64,000 nt of DNA from Streptomyces liliifuscus (GCF_016598615.1 NZ_CP066831.1:4588001-4652000), one strand, 5' to 3'; numbered from the stretch's first letter, positions 24,214-33,163 are shown. Numbers and translations are program-made. The notes: generated by a model from the letters alone, not told the origin.

Positions 24214-27200
24214 TCACAGCAGGCCGTCCCACATCTGTTCCAGCAGCACCGACCACCAGCTCTCCGGCGAACCGAGCGCCGCCGGGTCGAGCGCGGCCAA
24301 CTGCGCCTGGAAGTCGACGGTCCAGCGCCCGGCCTGCTCCTGGTTGAGCCCGAAGCGAAGACGCCACATACGGCCCAGCAGAGCGAGGCTGCGCGCGAAC
24401 TCGGGCAGCCCCGTGTTCACGAACTGCGGCGGTACGGAAGCGCCGCCGGGACCCGCCTCCACGGGCACGGCCACGATGTGCGCCGTCCCGTACTGGACAC
24501 AGATGGCCTTGCCGAAGTCGCTGCCCATGACGAGGTACGAGCCCGCGTCCGCGGACGGCTGGACGCCCCGCTCCTGCGCCAGTTCGGCGAGCGTCGGCAC
24601 CGGGCGGCCCGGCTGGGCCTGCGCCCAGAAGAACGGGTTCATGTCGACGGGCAGTCCGGCCACCACCAGCGTGTGCGCCACGATCGGCGGCACACCCTGC
24701 CGGGACACGGCCGCCTGGTCGAACCGGAACAGTCCCGGTCCGAACGCCGCCGCCAGCTCCTGCCCGATCGCCTCCGGCGGGATCGGCGGCGCGGGCTGCA
24801 CCGGCGGCAGCGGCGCCCGGATCGGTCCGGGCCTGGCCGGACCGTCCGCGACCTGGTGCAACTCGCCCTGGTGCGCGAGCAGTTGGGCCATGCCCTGCTG
24901 ACGGCTCGCGTGGTCCGTGCCGTACGAGGCGATGCTGGTGATCCGTGCCTGCGGCCAGCTCTCCCGGATCATCCGGGCGCAGTACGCACCCGGCAGCTCA
25001 CAGGACTCCAGCTCCGTGTGGAGCTCCAGCACCTGCTGCGGCGGCACGTTCATCGCGCGCAGCTCGTGCAGGATCTGCCACTCCGGGTGCGGGGTGCCCG
25101 GCGCGGAACGCCGGATGAGCTGCTGCTCGCTCCCGTCCTGGGCGCGGTAGCGGAGAACCGCCTGGTAGCCGGGGCCGACGGTCGGCTGCCCCTGCTGGGG
25201 GTAGCCGTAGGCCGGCGGCTGCTGGCCCGGCATCGGCTGCCCGGGGAAGGGCTGCTGACCGGGCGGCGGCATGCCGGGGGCGCCCGGCATGCCGGGAGGC
25301 GCCTGGGGCGGCGGAGCCATGCCCGGGCCACCGCTCGGAGGACCGGACAGCATGGTTTCGGCATGGTGGACGCCACCGGGGGCACCCGGCCCGCCAGGAC
25401 CTCCAGGTCCACCCGGAGCGCCGGGAGCACCGGGAGGCTGTGGCGCGCCGGGGCCGCCCACCGACGGACCGGCGAGCATGGTCGCGGCATGGTGGACGCC
25501 ACCGGCGGGCGTACCGCCGGGGTTGTTGGGCGCACCCGGAGCGCCGGGAGGCTGCGGGGCACCCGGAGTACCGGGCGCGCCAGGAGGCTTGGGCGCGCCG
25601 GGCTGGTTCGGGTCGGCGAGCATGGTCGCCGCGTGGTGGACACCGCCCGGAGGCGTACCGCCCGGGGTACCCGGAGCGCCGGGGGCACCCGGGGCTCCAG
25701 GAGGCTGCGGGGTCCCGGGCCCGCCCGGCCCGTCGGGGCCGAGCTGCGAGACGAGCTGCGTCGGTACGTACCCACCGGCCGACGCCCCCGGCGCACCGGG
25801 ACCGGACGCGGGAGCCGCACCACCCGGACGCGCGCCGGGCGTTCCGGGCGCACCCGGAGGCGGCGGCGTACCGGCCGCACCCGAACCACGGGCACCGCGC
25901 GGCGGAGCCTGCGCCTTGCTGGTGGCGGCGTCGGCGATGTCACCGGCATTGGCGGGCAACGGCCGCCCGGACGCACCCGAACCGGGAGGCGGCTGCGGCG
26001 GATTGGGCCCGGCGGGCGCCTGCGGAGCACCCTGCGGGAAGCCGTACGAGGGACCACCCGGAGCACCCGGAGGCGGCGTCCCGGGCGAACCGGGAGGCGG
26101 TGTGCCCGCACCGGCCCCCTGCGGATAGCCGTACGAAGAGGGCGCACCCGGCGGAGGCGTACCAGGCGCACCGGGCGCACCCGGAGACGGCGTCCCGGCA
26201 CCAGAACCCTGCGGATAGCCGTACGACGAAGGCGCCCCGGGCGGCTGCGTACCTGGTGCACCAGGCCCTCCCGGCGCACCCGGCGGGGGTGTGCCCGGCG
26301 CGCCGGGACCCTGCGGATAGCCGTACGAGGACGGCGCCCCGGGCGGCGGGGTGCCCTGCGCACCAGGACCGCCGGGACCACCGGGTCCGCCAGGGCCGGC
26401 CGGAGCCCCCTGGCCTCCCGGGCCCTGCGGGAACGAGGGCGCGTTCGGGCCGCCCACCGCGGGGGCGACGGCCGTGCTCGGGAGCTGGCTGCCGCCCGAG
26501 ATCAGCTTGGTCTTGGCCTCGGGTGGCGCGTCGGGCTCCGACGGCCTGCCACCGGCGCCCACGTCACCGACGTCCCTTATCTGCGGCGCGTACACGGTCG
26601 CGGGGAGCGGTACCGAACGGTCGTCGCCCGTCTCGGCGTTGGTGTCGGTCCCGGCCCACGGCGTCGCGTCGGCGGGAACCCCGGAACCGCCCGAGGCCTC
26701 CCCGCCGGCGGCGGGCCACGACGTACCGCCACCGGGGGCGGAGGATGCCCGAGGGCCACCCACGGGCCCGGGCAACGTCTCGGGAATCGCCCCTCCGGCC
26801 CCGGCCCCTCCATGGGCGGGACCGGCAGGACCGCCGGGCGGAACCGCGTCACTGGCGGCGGCAGCGGCGGCGGGCCGGGACCCGGCCCCGTCCGACGCCC
26901 TGTCCGGGGTCCTGTCGGACGGCCGGGGCGACCCGATGCCCGAGGAACCGCCGGAGGACCCGCCGGACGTCCGGTCCCGTCGGTCGGGAATGCCCATCCG
27001 GTCCGCCGCCTCCTGGAGCCACTCCGGAGGAGTCAGCAGGAAGGACGTCTGGTTGAGGTCGACGCGCGCGGGAGGCGCGGGCGCCGGATCGGGCGCCGCG
27101 TCCGGCAGCCCGTACTCCTCCTCGTACCGGCGGATCACCTCACCCACCGGCAGCGAGGGCCACAGCGTGGCCTCGCCGCTGTCACGGGCGATGACGAGCC

Positions 27201-27363
27201 GCTGGGCACCGCCGTCGGACCGCGGCCCCTCGGCCCGGTCCTCGGCCCACACCACGAATCCGAGTTCGAACTCCCGGACCCGCACCTCGCGGTGCTGGTA
27301 GCCGGGCACATCCCCGTTGATCCACTCTTCGGCGCGCTCCTGCGCCTGCGCGAAGGTCACCAT
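24214..27363 (-). CDS. YrhB/Imm35 - Pro/Gly-rich linker - deaminase-like - SUKH-4-like fusion
   Basis: The product is 1049 residues. The ATG at 27363 has GGGGGAG upstream and gives the expected YrhB start. Residues 1-85 resemble YrhB/Imm35 (A-E-E-W-I-N, V-V-W-A-E-D). Residues 86 to about 735 are a Gly/Pro/Ala-rich linker with repeats around S-S-Y-G-Y-P-Q-G. The segment 745-810 looks like a nucleic acid/nucleotide deaminase: H759-P-E761 as the zinc His and catalytic Glu, then C788-E-L-P-G-A-Y-C795. The Cys pair is wider than the usual C-x-x-C. The C-terminal 200 residues resemble SUKH-4 (F-V-N-T-G-L-P-E-F-A-R-S-L). It follows the SUKH-1 gene by 7 bp. Toxin-like and immunity-like folds are thus on one chain; activity is inferred. 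Confidence 0.72.
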   Translation of the reverse strand: MVTFAQAQERAEEWINGDVPGYQHREVRVREFELGFVVWAEDRAEGPRSDGGAQRLVIARDSGEATLWPSLPVGEVIRRYEEEYGLPDAAPDPAPAPPARVDLNQTSFLLTPPEWLQEAADRMGIPDRRDRTSGGSSGGSSGIGSPRPSDRTPDRASDGAGSRPAAAAAASDAVPPGGPAGPAHGGAGAGGAIPETLPGPVGGPRASSAPGGGTSWPAAGGEASGGSGVPADATPWAGTDTNAETGDDRSVPLPATVYAPQIRDVGDVGAGGRPSEPDAPPEAKTKLISGGSQLPSTAVAPAVGGPNAPSFPQGPGGQGAPAGPGGPGGPGGPGAQGTPPPGAPSSYGYPQGPGAPGTPPPGAPGGPGAPGTQPPGAPSSYGYPQGSGAGTPSPGAPGAPGTPPPGAPSSYGYPQGAGAGTPPPGSPGTPPPGAPGGPSYGFPQGAPQAPAGPNPPQPPPGSGASGRPLPANAGDIADAATSKAQAPPRGARGSGAAGTPPPPGAPGTPGARPGGAAPASGPGAPGASAGGYVPTQLVSQLGPDGPGGPGTPQPPGAPGAPGAPGTPGGTPPGGVHHAATMLADPNQPGAPKPPGAPGTPGAPQPPGAPGAPNNPGGTPAGGVHHAATMLAGPSVGGPGAPQPPGAPGAPGGPGGPGGPGAPGGVHHAETMLSGPPSGGPGMAPPPQAPPGMPGAPGMPPPGQQPFPGQPMPGQQPPAYGYPQQGQPTVGPGYQAVLRYRAQDGSEQQLIRRSAPGTPHPEWQILHELRAMNVPPQQVLELHTELESCELPGAYCARMIRESWPQARITSIASYGTDHASRQQGMAQLLAHQGELHQVADGPARPGPIRAPLPPVQPAPPIPPEAIGQELAAAFGPGLFRFDQAAVSRQGVPPIVAHTLVVAGLPVDMNPFFWAQAQPGRPVPTLAELAQERGVQPSADAGSYLVMGSDFGKAICVQYGTAHIVAVPVEAGPGGASVPPQFVNTGLPEFARSLALLGRMWRLRFGLNQEQAGRWTVDFQAQLAALDPAALGSPESWWSVLLEQMWDGLL
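25180..26420 (-). repeat. Gly/Pro-rich coding repeats in the fusion protein linker
   Basis: The linker is built of degenerate repeats. The clearest are three units beginning at a GCGGATAGCC word at 26121, 26211 and 26313 (90 and 102 bp periods, 30 and 34 codons), each encoding P-P-G-A-P-S-S-Y-G-Y-P-Q-G. A second family, H-H-A-A-T-M-L-A, recurs near 25350-25660. Length variation between strains is likely. Confidence 0.75.
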
Positions 27364-27370
27364 CGGACGC

Positions 27371-28366
27371 TCACTCCCCCACCGAAGACACCGCGGACAC
27401 CGACACAGCCCGCGCGAAGCCACCGTCCACCATCAGGTTCGCCACGGTCTCCAGCTCCGGCGGATTGCCCGCGAGCCGGGCCAGGAACTGGTCGAAGTCG
27501 TCCCCACAGGGCAGCAGCAGCCGCTGCACACGCTCCGGGGGCGCCCACAGGTCCTGGTCACGGGCGTCGTCGTACGCGCAGAACCACACCGACCCGACCT
27601 TCTCGCCCTTGACCTTCACGGCGAGCAGGCCGCCCTGGACGAAGCCGACGCCCAGGTAGTCCTTGGTGAGGTGGTCCCGCAGGCATTTGTTGACGTACAC
27701 GAGGTCGTTGACGGCGGCCTCGTCGCGCACGGTGAAGAACGGCTGGTCGACCAGCAGGCCCAGCTCGGCGTCGAGCGCGGCCCCCATCGGGGCGCACCCG
27801 CCGGCGGCCTTAAGGAACGACCGGTACGCGCCGGGCAGCCGGTAACCGAGGTCCTCCTCGACGCCCAGCACCTGCTGCTCGGTCACCGCGACGACGGCCT
27901 TGGGCAGCCCGAAGTGCGCGGGCCTGGTCTCCTGGAGGGGCCGGGTGCCGCGCTTGTTCTGGTCGACGGCGGCGGTGGCCAGTCCACCGTGGTGCCGCAG
28001 CAGCGCCTTCACCTCGACCGGCACGAGCTCCAGCCGCCGGGTTCCCGGCACGTGGTGCCAGGTCCAGCCGTGCGGAGTGGCGACGGGCGGGATGGTGTCC
28101 CACAGGTCGTGGCCGTCCGCGGCCAGGGCGGCGTTCGCGGACACGTAGTCCGTCAGCCGGAGTTCGTCGACCCCGAAGCCCTCGGGCGGCTCGGCGATCT
28201 CCGCGGCGGCACGCGCATAGAACGAGAAGTCGGGATAGCCGCGCTCGTCGACACGTACACCTCTCGGGTGACGCGCCGCCCGGACCGGGTCCGGGAAGTG
28301 CACGACCTGCCCGGCGTAGGCCGCGTTCGGCGGCGCGGCTTGCTGCCCGAGCCGACCTGTCGTCAT
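27371..28366 (-). CDS. SMI1/KNR4 (SUKH-1) family protein, putative immunity
   Basis: The product is 331 residues, with an ATG at 28366 behind AGGGGG. The SUKH fold spans about 155-290: V-T-E-Q-Q-V-L-G-V-E-E-D-L-G-Y-R-L-P-G-A-Y-R-S-F-L-K-A-A-G-G is the signature first helix-turn, followed by strands ending in V-W-F-C-A-Y-D-D. The first 150 residues (F-S-F-Y-A-R-A-A-A-E-I) are less clear and include Y-P-D-F and H-G-W-T-W-H-H. SUKH proteins neutralise nuclease and deaminase toxins. It is the first gene of the leftward pair, with the deaminase-SUKH-4 fusion downstream, and may guard against that product or its relatives. Confidence 0.82.
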   Translation of the reverse strand: MTTGRLGQQAAPPNAAYAGQVVHFPDPVRAARHPRGVRVDERGYPDFSFYARAAAEIAEPPEGFGVDELRLTDYVSANAALAADGHDLWDTIPPVATPHGWTWHHVPGTRRLELVPVEVKALLRHHGGLATAAVDQNKRGTRPLQETRPAHFGLPKAVVAVTEQQVLGVEEDLGYRLPGAYRSFLKAAGGCAPMGAALDAELGLLVDQPFFTVRDEAAVNDLVYVNKCLRDHLTKDYLGVGFVQGGLLAVKVKGEKVGSVWFCAYDDARDQDLWAPPERVQRLLLPCGDDFDQFLARLAGNPPELETVANLMVDGGFARAVSVSAVSSVGE

Positions 28367-28444
28367 GGCGGTTGCCCCCTGCGGCGTTCTGAAGGATCGC
28401 GGATATCGACAGCCTATGCGGTTGAACGACACCGGTCACCGGGC

Positions 28445-28482
28445 CTCCGGTTCCGTACCGGCCAGCGCGGCTCCGGTTCCGT
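28445..28482. promoter_or_regulatory. 12-bp direct repeats in the divergent deaminase/SUKH control region
   Basis: CTCCGGTTCCGT occurs at 28445-28456 and 28471-28482, 26 bp apart, about 80-115 bp upstream of the leftward SUKH-1 start and 135-170 bp upstream of the rightward deaminase. The interval 28367-28615 has no gene. A common regulator of both arms is an inference. Confidence 0.4.
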
Positions 28483-28615
28483 GACCTGCCGTCATCGCGC
28501 CGTGACGGTGCGGCGAAGACCGCGCGTGTCGCGACGCCCCAGCTTCCGCACCAGCCACGGAGTTTGGCACTCTGTCGGAGCACCGGGGGATGCGGTAAGG
28601 GGAGGAAACAGGACG

Positions 28616-29119
28616 ATGAACTCAACGCAGACAGGCAGATCTGGTGATCCCAGGGTGGGCTGGAGCAACACCGAGGCGCCGGTCACTCCCACCCTCCTCC
28701 ACCGCCGTGACGGCATACTTCCGACCATCGCCGCCGCGCTGTCCGTACGGGGCGCGACGCTCACCGGTACGGCGGGCCGGGGCGACCAGCCGCCACCGCT
28801 CCATCCGCTGGTCCGGGACTTCCTCGACACGCTGACGAGCGGACAGCGCGACCGTTTCACGGGCCGCTGTGCCGAAGTGATCCTCATCTCCCGGCACATC
28901 ACGGCGGTGGACGCGGACCGTTCCAAACGGGCCGCGCGAAAACCCATGACCAACGGAGAGGCCCGCAAGTCCCTCAAGCAGGCCAAGCTCACCGCCCGCC
29001 GCATCCGCGAGGACGGCGACCCGCTGCACGGCAGTTTCGCGCCGCCCTGCCGCTCCTGCACGGCGCTCAGCGCCCACTTCGGCGTACGCATCGTCGATCC
29101 GACGGCACCGGGGGACTGA
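28616..29119 (+). CDS. YwqJ-type deaminase (putative toxin domain)
   Basis: The product is 167 residues, with GGAGGAAA 7 bases before the ATG. The deaminase core has motif 1 R-C-A-E-V-I-L-I-S (C85-A-E87, zinc ligand and catalytic Glu) and motif 2 P-P-C-R-S-C (C145, C148), about 60 residues apart as in YwqJ-like deaminases. There is no secretion signal and no long delivery region, so this is a stand-alone domain. YwqJ deaminases are known as polymorphic toxin tips, usually paired with SUKH immunity proteins. The next gene encodes SUKH-3, which fits this. Whether it still attacks nucleic acid is untested. Confidence 0.85.
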   Translation: MNSTQTGRSGDPRVGWSNTEAPVTPTLLHRRDGILPTIAAALSVRGATLTGTAGRGDQPPPLHPLVRDFLDTLTSGQRDRFTGRCAEVILISRHITAVDADRSKRAARKPMTNGEARKSLKQAKLTARRIREDGDPLHGSFAPPCRSCTALSAHFGVRIVDPTAPGD

Positions 29120-29216
29120 CAAACCCCTCTTCCCCCACACAGGGCGTCACCGGCGCCCCTTGCCGAAGCCGCCGAACCACAACAGCCGCGGCAGCTCAGA
29201 CGAACGCGAAGGGCCG

Positions 29217-29729
29217 ATGCACACCGACCGCACCTCTCCCTCCCCCACACCGACCTCGACCCGGTTCTCCGCCGTGGTCGACGCCGCGCTGCGCTCCGCG
29301 GGGTGGCAGCCGGGCCGCTGGGACATAAAGCAGGCCGAGATCTGGGCCGACGCCCTGCGCAGCCACGAGTCGCCGGCCGGTCACCGTCACTCCGTGTTCC
29401 CGGCGGCGGTCGAGGCCTGGGCGGAGTTCGGCGGTCTCCACATCCCCGCCACCGCCACCGGCCGACAGATCGCCCCGACCCCGCTGCACCTGGACCCCCT
29501 GCACGGCCTCCACATGGCCCGTACGCTCGTGGACCTGGGCCGGGCCCTGGACAGCGAAGTGGCCCCGCTGGGCGAGGAGTCCGACACCAGAGCCCTGCTC
29601 GCCATCGACGCGGAGGGCCGCACCTACACCCTCGACCACACGGGCGACTGGTACCTGGGCGCCACCATCGACCAGGCCCTGACCACCCTCGTCTCAGGCC
29701 TGGAACCAGAACGCCTGACGGCCGTCTGA
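29217..29729 (+). CDS. SUKH-3 family putative immunity protein
   Basis: The product is 170 residues with GAAGGG upstream of ATG 29217. The SUKH-3 pattern is clear: A-L-R-S-A-G-W-Q-P-G-R-W near 28-39, F-P-A-A-V-E-A-W-A-E-F-G-G-L near 64-77, and I-D-A-E-G-R-T-Y-T-L followed by G-D-W-Y-L-G-A-T-I-D-Q-A-L-T-T-L. It lies 97 bp downstream of the YwqJ deaminase gene in the same direction and is most simply its antidote. Confidence 0.85.
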   Translation: MHTDRTSPSPTPTSTRFSAVVDAALRSAGWQPGRWDIKQAEIWADALRSHESPAGHRHSVFPAAVEAWAEFGGLHIPATATGRQIAPTPLHLDPLHGLHMARTLVDLGRALDSEVAPLGEESDTRALLAIDAEGRTYTLDHTGDWYLGATIDQALTTLVSGLEPERLTAV

Positions 29730-29788
29730 ACCGCCCCGGGCTCGCCACGACCCGCTGACCGGACCGGCTCACGCCGTCCCGGTGGCGG

Positions 29789-31117
29789 TCACGCCTCCGC
29801 CGGAATCACCGCCGAGACTCGGAAGCCGCCCGCGTCGGTGGGGCCGGAGACGAAGACTCCTCCGAGGCCCAGGACGCGCTCCTTCATGCCCACCAGGCCG
29901 TTCCCCCCGCTGGGCAGCCGGGCGTCGGAGGCGGCGCCGGGCTCGGGGGGCGGGCCGTTCTCCACCTGCATGGCGATCTCGGCGCCGCGATGCGCGACCC
30001 GCACCCGGGTCTTCGCCCCCGCCGCATGCTTGTGGACGTTGGTCAGCGCCTCCTGCACCACGCGATAGGCGGTCTGCTCCACCGCCGCCGCATAGCCCCG
30101 GGCGTCCCCCTCCACGGACAGGTCGACGACCATTCCCGCGGCGGCGGACTGCCCCACCAGCTCCTGGAGATCGTCGAGGCAGGGTCCGTCCCCCGTCTCC
30201 TCGTCCACGGCCCGGGACGCCGCGGCGGCGGCCGCGACCCCCACCGCCGCGAGCGGCACGGTCTGCAGCCGCACGGAGGAACCCCCGTAACCCCCTTCGC
30301 CCGTACGCAGAACCCCCAGCATCTCCCGCAGTTCGGTCAGCGCCTGCCGTCCCATGTCGCCCACGAGCGAGGCGTTCTTGACGGCCTTCTCGGGGTCCTT
30401 GCGCGCGACGGCCTGCAGCGCCGCCGCGTGCACGACCATCAGACTCACCCGGTGCGCGACGACGTCGTGCATCTCGCGGGCGATCCGGGTCCGCTCCTCG
30501 TTGCGCGCCCACTCCGCCCGCTCCTCGGCCCGCTCGGCCAGCAGCTGCAACTCCCGCTCAAGGGAGTCGGCCCGCTCCCGCAGGCTCTCCATCAGCCGCC
30601 GCCTGGCCCCCACGTACAACCCGAGCAGAATCGGCGGCGCGGTCATCCCGAGCGAGGTCGTGATGGACACGAACGGCACGAACCAGTCGCCCACCATCTG
30701 CAGGTCGCCCCGCACCATCCCCTGGTGCGCGCGCACGTACGTGACGATGAGCATGCCCACCATCGACATACCGGCCAGCGCCCCGATGATCCGCCGGGGC
30801 ATCTCGGACGCGGCGAGCGTGTAGAGCCCGACGAGCCCCATCAGGAACCCCATCTGGGCCGGTGTGATGGCGATCGACACCAGCACAACGGCGATGGGCC
30901 ACCGCCTCCGGAACAACAGCACGGACCCGGCGACGGCCCCGAACACCATCCCGGCGGGCACCGGCAGGCCCGCCGCGTCCGCGAACGGATACCCCTCGAT
31001 CGCACATTCCACGGCGGACACCAGCGCGAGGCTCCCGTCGAGCACCGCACTGCGCCACCTCGCCCACCACCACGGCCCGGTCAGGGTCGCGGTGTGGTCT
31101 TCCCCCGTCGTGGTCAT
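29789..31117 (-). CDS. Orphan sensor histidine kinase (HisKA_3 type)
   Basis: The product is 442 residues. Four to five membrane helices fill 28-175 with very short loops, so sensing is probably within the membrane. The dimerisation/phosphoacceptor domain reads E-E-R-T-R-I-A-R-E-M-H-D-V-V-A-H-R, with the phosphorylated His217. The ATPase domain has A-L-T-N-V-H-K-H-A and G-N-G-L-V-G-M-K-E-R-V. This NarL-partner type normally pairs with a LuxR-type response regulator, but no such gene is adjacent. LuxR regulators at 42.8 and 49.9 kb are possible but unproven partners. Confidence 0.9.
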   Translation of the reverse strand: MTTTGEDHTATLTGPWWWARWRSAVLDGSLALVSAVECAIEGYPFADAAGLPVPAGMVFGAVAGSVLLFRRRWPIAVVLVSIAITPAQMGFLMGLVGLYTLAASEMPRRIIGALAGMSMVGMLIVTYVRAHQGMVRGDLQMVGDWFVPFVSITTSLGMTAPPILLGLYVGARRRLMESLRERADSLERELQLLAERAEERAEWARNEERTRIAREMHDVVAHRVSLMVVHAAALQAVARKDPEKAVKNASLVGDMGRQALTELREMLGVLRTGEGGYGGSSVRLQTVPLAAVGVAAAAAASRAVDEETGDGPCLDDLQELVGQSAAAGMVVDLSVEGDARGYAAAVEQTAYRVVQEALTNVHKHAAGAKTRVRVAHRGAEIAMQVENGPPPEPGAASDARLPSGGNGLVGMKERVLGLGGVFVSGPTDAGGFRVSAVIPAEA

Positions 31118-31392
31118 GCCTCCAGCCTACGGTCGCCCCCCGCCGCTTTTCCGGTGAGTTTCGCGTACTGGCCTACACCACTCGCCGTAATCGAACAGAC
31201 ACGAAACCGGCCGCAATCCGCCGAAAACCCAGAACCACCCCAAGCCGCCCCCGAGTCGCTCCACACCCGCCCCGCACCACCCGGCACGACCCGGCGGCGT
31301 CGAAGTACCGTCGCACCGAAGGCACCCGGTACGGCATAGTGTTGGATGTCGACTCGGCAGTCCGACCGGATCTCCGGTCCCGTCGAGTTCCA

Positions 31393-31464
31393 TCCCCCGT
31401 GGTGTAATTGGCAGCACTGTGGCTTTTGGTGCCATCTGTCCGGGTTCGAGTCCTGGCGGGGGAG
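31393..31464 (+). tRNA. tRNA-Gln (anticodon TTG)
   Basis: The 72-nt cloverleaf folds fully: acceptor TCCCCCG with CGGGGGA, D arm GTGT-AATTGGCA-GCAC, anticodon arm GTGGC-TTTTGGT-GCCAT with TTG at the third to fifth loop positions, and T arm CCGGG-TTCGAGT-CCTGG. CCA is not encoded. It stands alone in front of glmU, a typical Streptomyces arrangement. Confidence 0.96.
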
Positions 31465-31476
31465 CCCTACACGAAC

Positions 31477-31504
31477 CGGGCCCCGACCGCACTGTCAGGG
31501 CCCG
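31477..31504 (+). terminator. Possible tRNA-Gln terminator
   Basis: CGGGCCC at 31477-31483 pairs with GGGCCCG at 31498-31504 across a 14-nt loop, just after the tRNA and before the glmU ribosome site. The T-tract is weak. Confidence 0.35.
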
Positions 31505-31593
31505 CTCCCATTTCTCCCTCACAACGCCCCGGTATCCTGCGGATGTCCACTCCCCAAAGGCACCCCAGCCATCCGAAGCCGAAGGGCATCCCC

Positions 31594-33042
31594 GTGAGCG
31601 CCAACCGCCCGGCAGCCGTCGTCGTTCTTGCAGCGGGTGAGGGCACCCGTATGAAGTCGGCCACACCCAAGGTCCTGCACGACATCTGTGGCCGTTCTCT
31701 CGTCGGCCATGTACTCGCCGCCGCACGCGAGTTGGAGCCCGAGCACCTGGTGGTCGTCGTGGGCCACGCCCGCGAGAAGGTCACCGCGCACCTCACCGAC
31801 ACCGCTCCGGGTGTACGGACCGCCGTGCAGGCCGAGCAGAACGGCACGGGTCACGCCGTGCGGATGGCCCTGGAAGAGCTCGGCGGCGGTATCGACGGAA
31901 CCGTCGTGGTCGTCTGCGGGGACACGCCCCTGCTCACCGGCGAGACCCTGCGCGACCTCGCCTCCAACCACACCACCGACGGCAACGCGGTCACCGTGCT
32001 CACCGCCGAGGTCCCGGACGCCACCGGCTACGGCCGCATCGTGCGCGACGGCGTCTCCGGTGCCGTCACCGCGATCGTCGAGCACAAGGACGCCTCGGAG
32101 TCCCAGCGCGCGATCCGTGAGATCAACTCCGGTGTCTTCGCCTTCGACGGACAGCTCCTCGCGGACGCGCTCGGCAAGGTCCGCACCGACAACAGCCAGG
32201 GCGAGGAGTACCTCACCGACGTCCTCGGCATCCTCCGCGAGGCCGGACACCGCGTCGGCGCCTCCGTGGCGGGCGACCACCGCGAGATCGCCGGCATCAA
32301 CAACCGCGTCCAGCTCTCCGAGGCCCGCCGCATCCTCAACGACCGGCTGCTGGAGCGGGCGATGCTCGCCGGCGTCACGGTCGTCGACCCGGCCTCCACC
32401 TGGATCGACGTCACCGTCACCTTCGAGCAGGACGCGATCGTGCACCCCGGCACCCAGCTCCAGGGCGCCACGCACCTCGCCGAGGGCGCCGAGGTCGGCC
32501 CCAACTCCCGCCTGAAGGACACCAGGGTGGGCGCGGGCGCCCGGATCGACAACACGGTCTCCAACGGCGCCGAGATCGGCCCCCGGGCGAGCGTGGGTCC
32601 GTACGCGTATCTCCGCCCCGGCACCCGCCTCGGACTGAAGGCCAAGGTGGGTACGTACGTGGAGACGAAGAACTCCACGATCGGCGAGGGCACGAAGGTC
32701 CCGCACCTCTCGTACGTGGGCGACGCGACGATCGGCGACTACACGAACATCGGCGCCGCGAGCGTCTTCGTGAACTACGACGGCGAGGCCAAGCACCACA
32801 CCACCGTCGGCTCGCACTGCAAGACGGGTTCGGACAACATGTTTGTGGCGCCTGTCACGGTCGGGGACGGTTCCTACACCGCCGCGGGCTCCGTCATCAC
32901 CAAGGATGTGCCGCCCGGTTCACTGGCCGTGGCCCGGGGCCAGCAGCGGAATATCGAGGGCTGGGTGGCCCGTAAGCGTCCGGGAAGCGCGGCCGCGAAG
33001 GCGGCGGAGGCGGCTGCCCGGGAGTCGGCCGACGAAAGCTGA
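31594..33042 (+). CDS. glmU: Bifunctional GlcNAc-1-P uridyltransferase / GlcN-1-P acetyltransferase
   Basis: GlmU makes UDP-GlcNAc for peptidoglycan. With the GTG at 31594 (AAGGG upstream) the protein is 482 residues, a normal Streptomyces length; an ATG at 31543 would add 17 residues without a good ribosome site. The N-terminal pyrophosphorylase has L-A-A-G-E-G-T-R-M-K-S near 12-22, with Lys at the UTP site, and A-E-Q-N-G-T-G-H-A-V near 83. From about 260 the left-handed beta-helix hexapeptides appear, with Y-L-R-P-G-T, E-T-K-N-S and N-Y-D-G-E-A-K-H-H-T-T-V-G acetyltransferase motifs. prs follows 121 bp downstream. Confidence 0.97.
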   Translation: MSANRPAAVVVLAAGEGTRMKSATPKVLHDICGRSLVGHVLAAARELEPEHLVVVVGHAREKVTAHLTDTAPGVRTAVQAEQNGTGHAVRMALEELGGGIDGTVVVVCGDTPLLTGETLRDLASNHTTDGNAVTVLTAEVPDATGYGRIVRDGVSGAVTAIVEHKDASESQRAIREINSGVFAFDGQLLADALGKVRTDNSQGEEYLTDVLGILREAGHRVGASVAGDHREIAGINNRVQLSEARRILNDRLLERAMLAGVTVVDPASTWIDVTVTFEQDAIVHPGTQLQGATHLAEGAEVGPNSRLKDTRVGAGARIDNTVSNGAEIGPRASVGPYAYLRPGTRLGLKAKVGTYVETKNSTIGEGTKVPHLSYVGDATIGDYTNIGAASVFVNYDGEAKHHTTVGSHCKTGSDNMFVAPVTVGDGSYTAAGSVITKDVPPGSLAVARGQQRNIEGWVARKRPGSAAAKAAEAAARESADES

Positions 33043-33113
33043 CCGGAAAGCGGTGGGTCGGACTCGGCGTACCGTGATAGATGCACACCCGCACACCCAG
33101 CTGGGACCGCATC

Positions 33114-33142
33114 TGAGAACACATCTCAACATCCAGCTGAGA
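33114..33142 (+). promoter_or_regulatory. Mutually exclusive hairpin words in the prs leader
   Basis: TCTCA at 33124-33128 can pair with TGAGA at 33114-33118 or with TGAGA at 33138-33142, just before the AGGAGA ribosome site of prs. The alternatives are short, so a switch is only a possibility. Confidence 0.25.
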
Positions 33143-33163
33143 CACCTCTGAGGAGACAGTGCT

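Noticed and set aside
25180..26420. Collagen-like Gly-x-y protein
   Set aside because: The Gly/Pro repeats do not keep a strict triplet period and lie in a linker between folded domains of one protein.
28565..28595. CIRCE-like heat-shock element (TTGGCACTC...GAGCACC)
   Set aside because: The inverted half does not match the CIRCE arm and the spacing is wrong; no chaperone gene is near.
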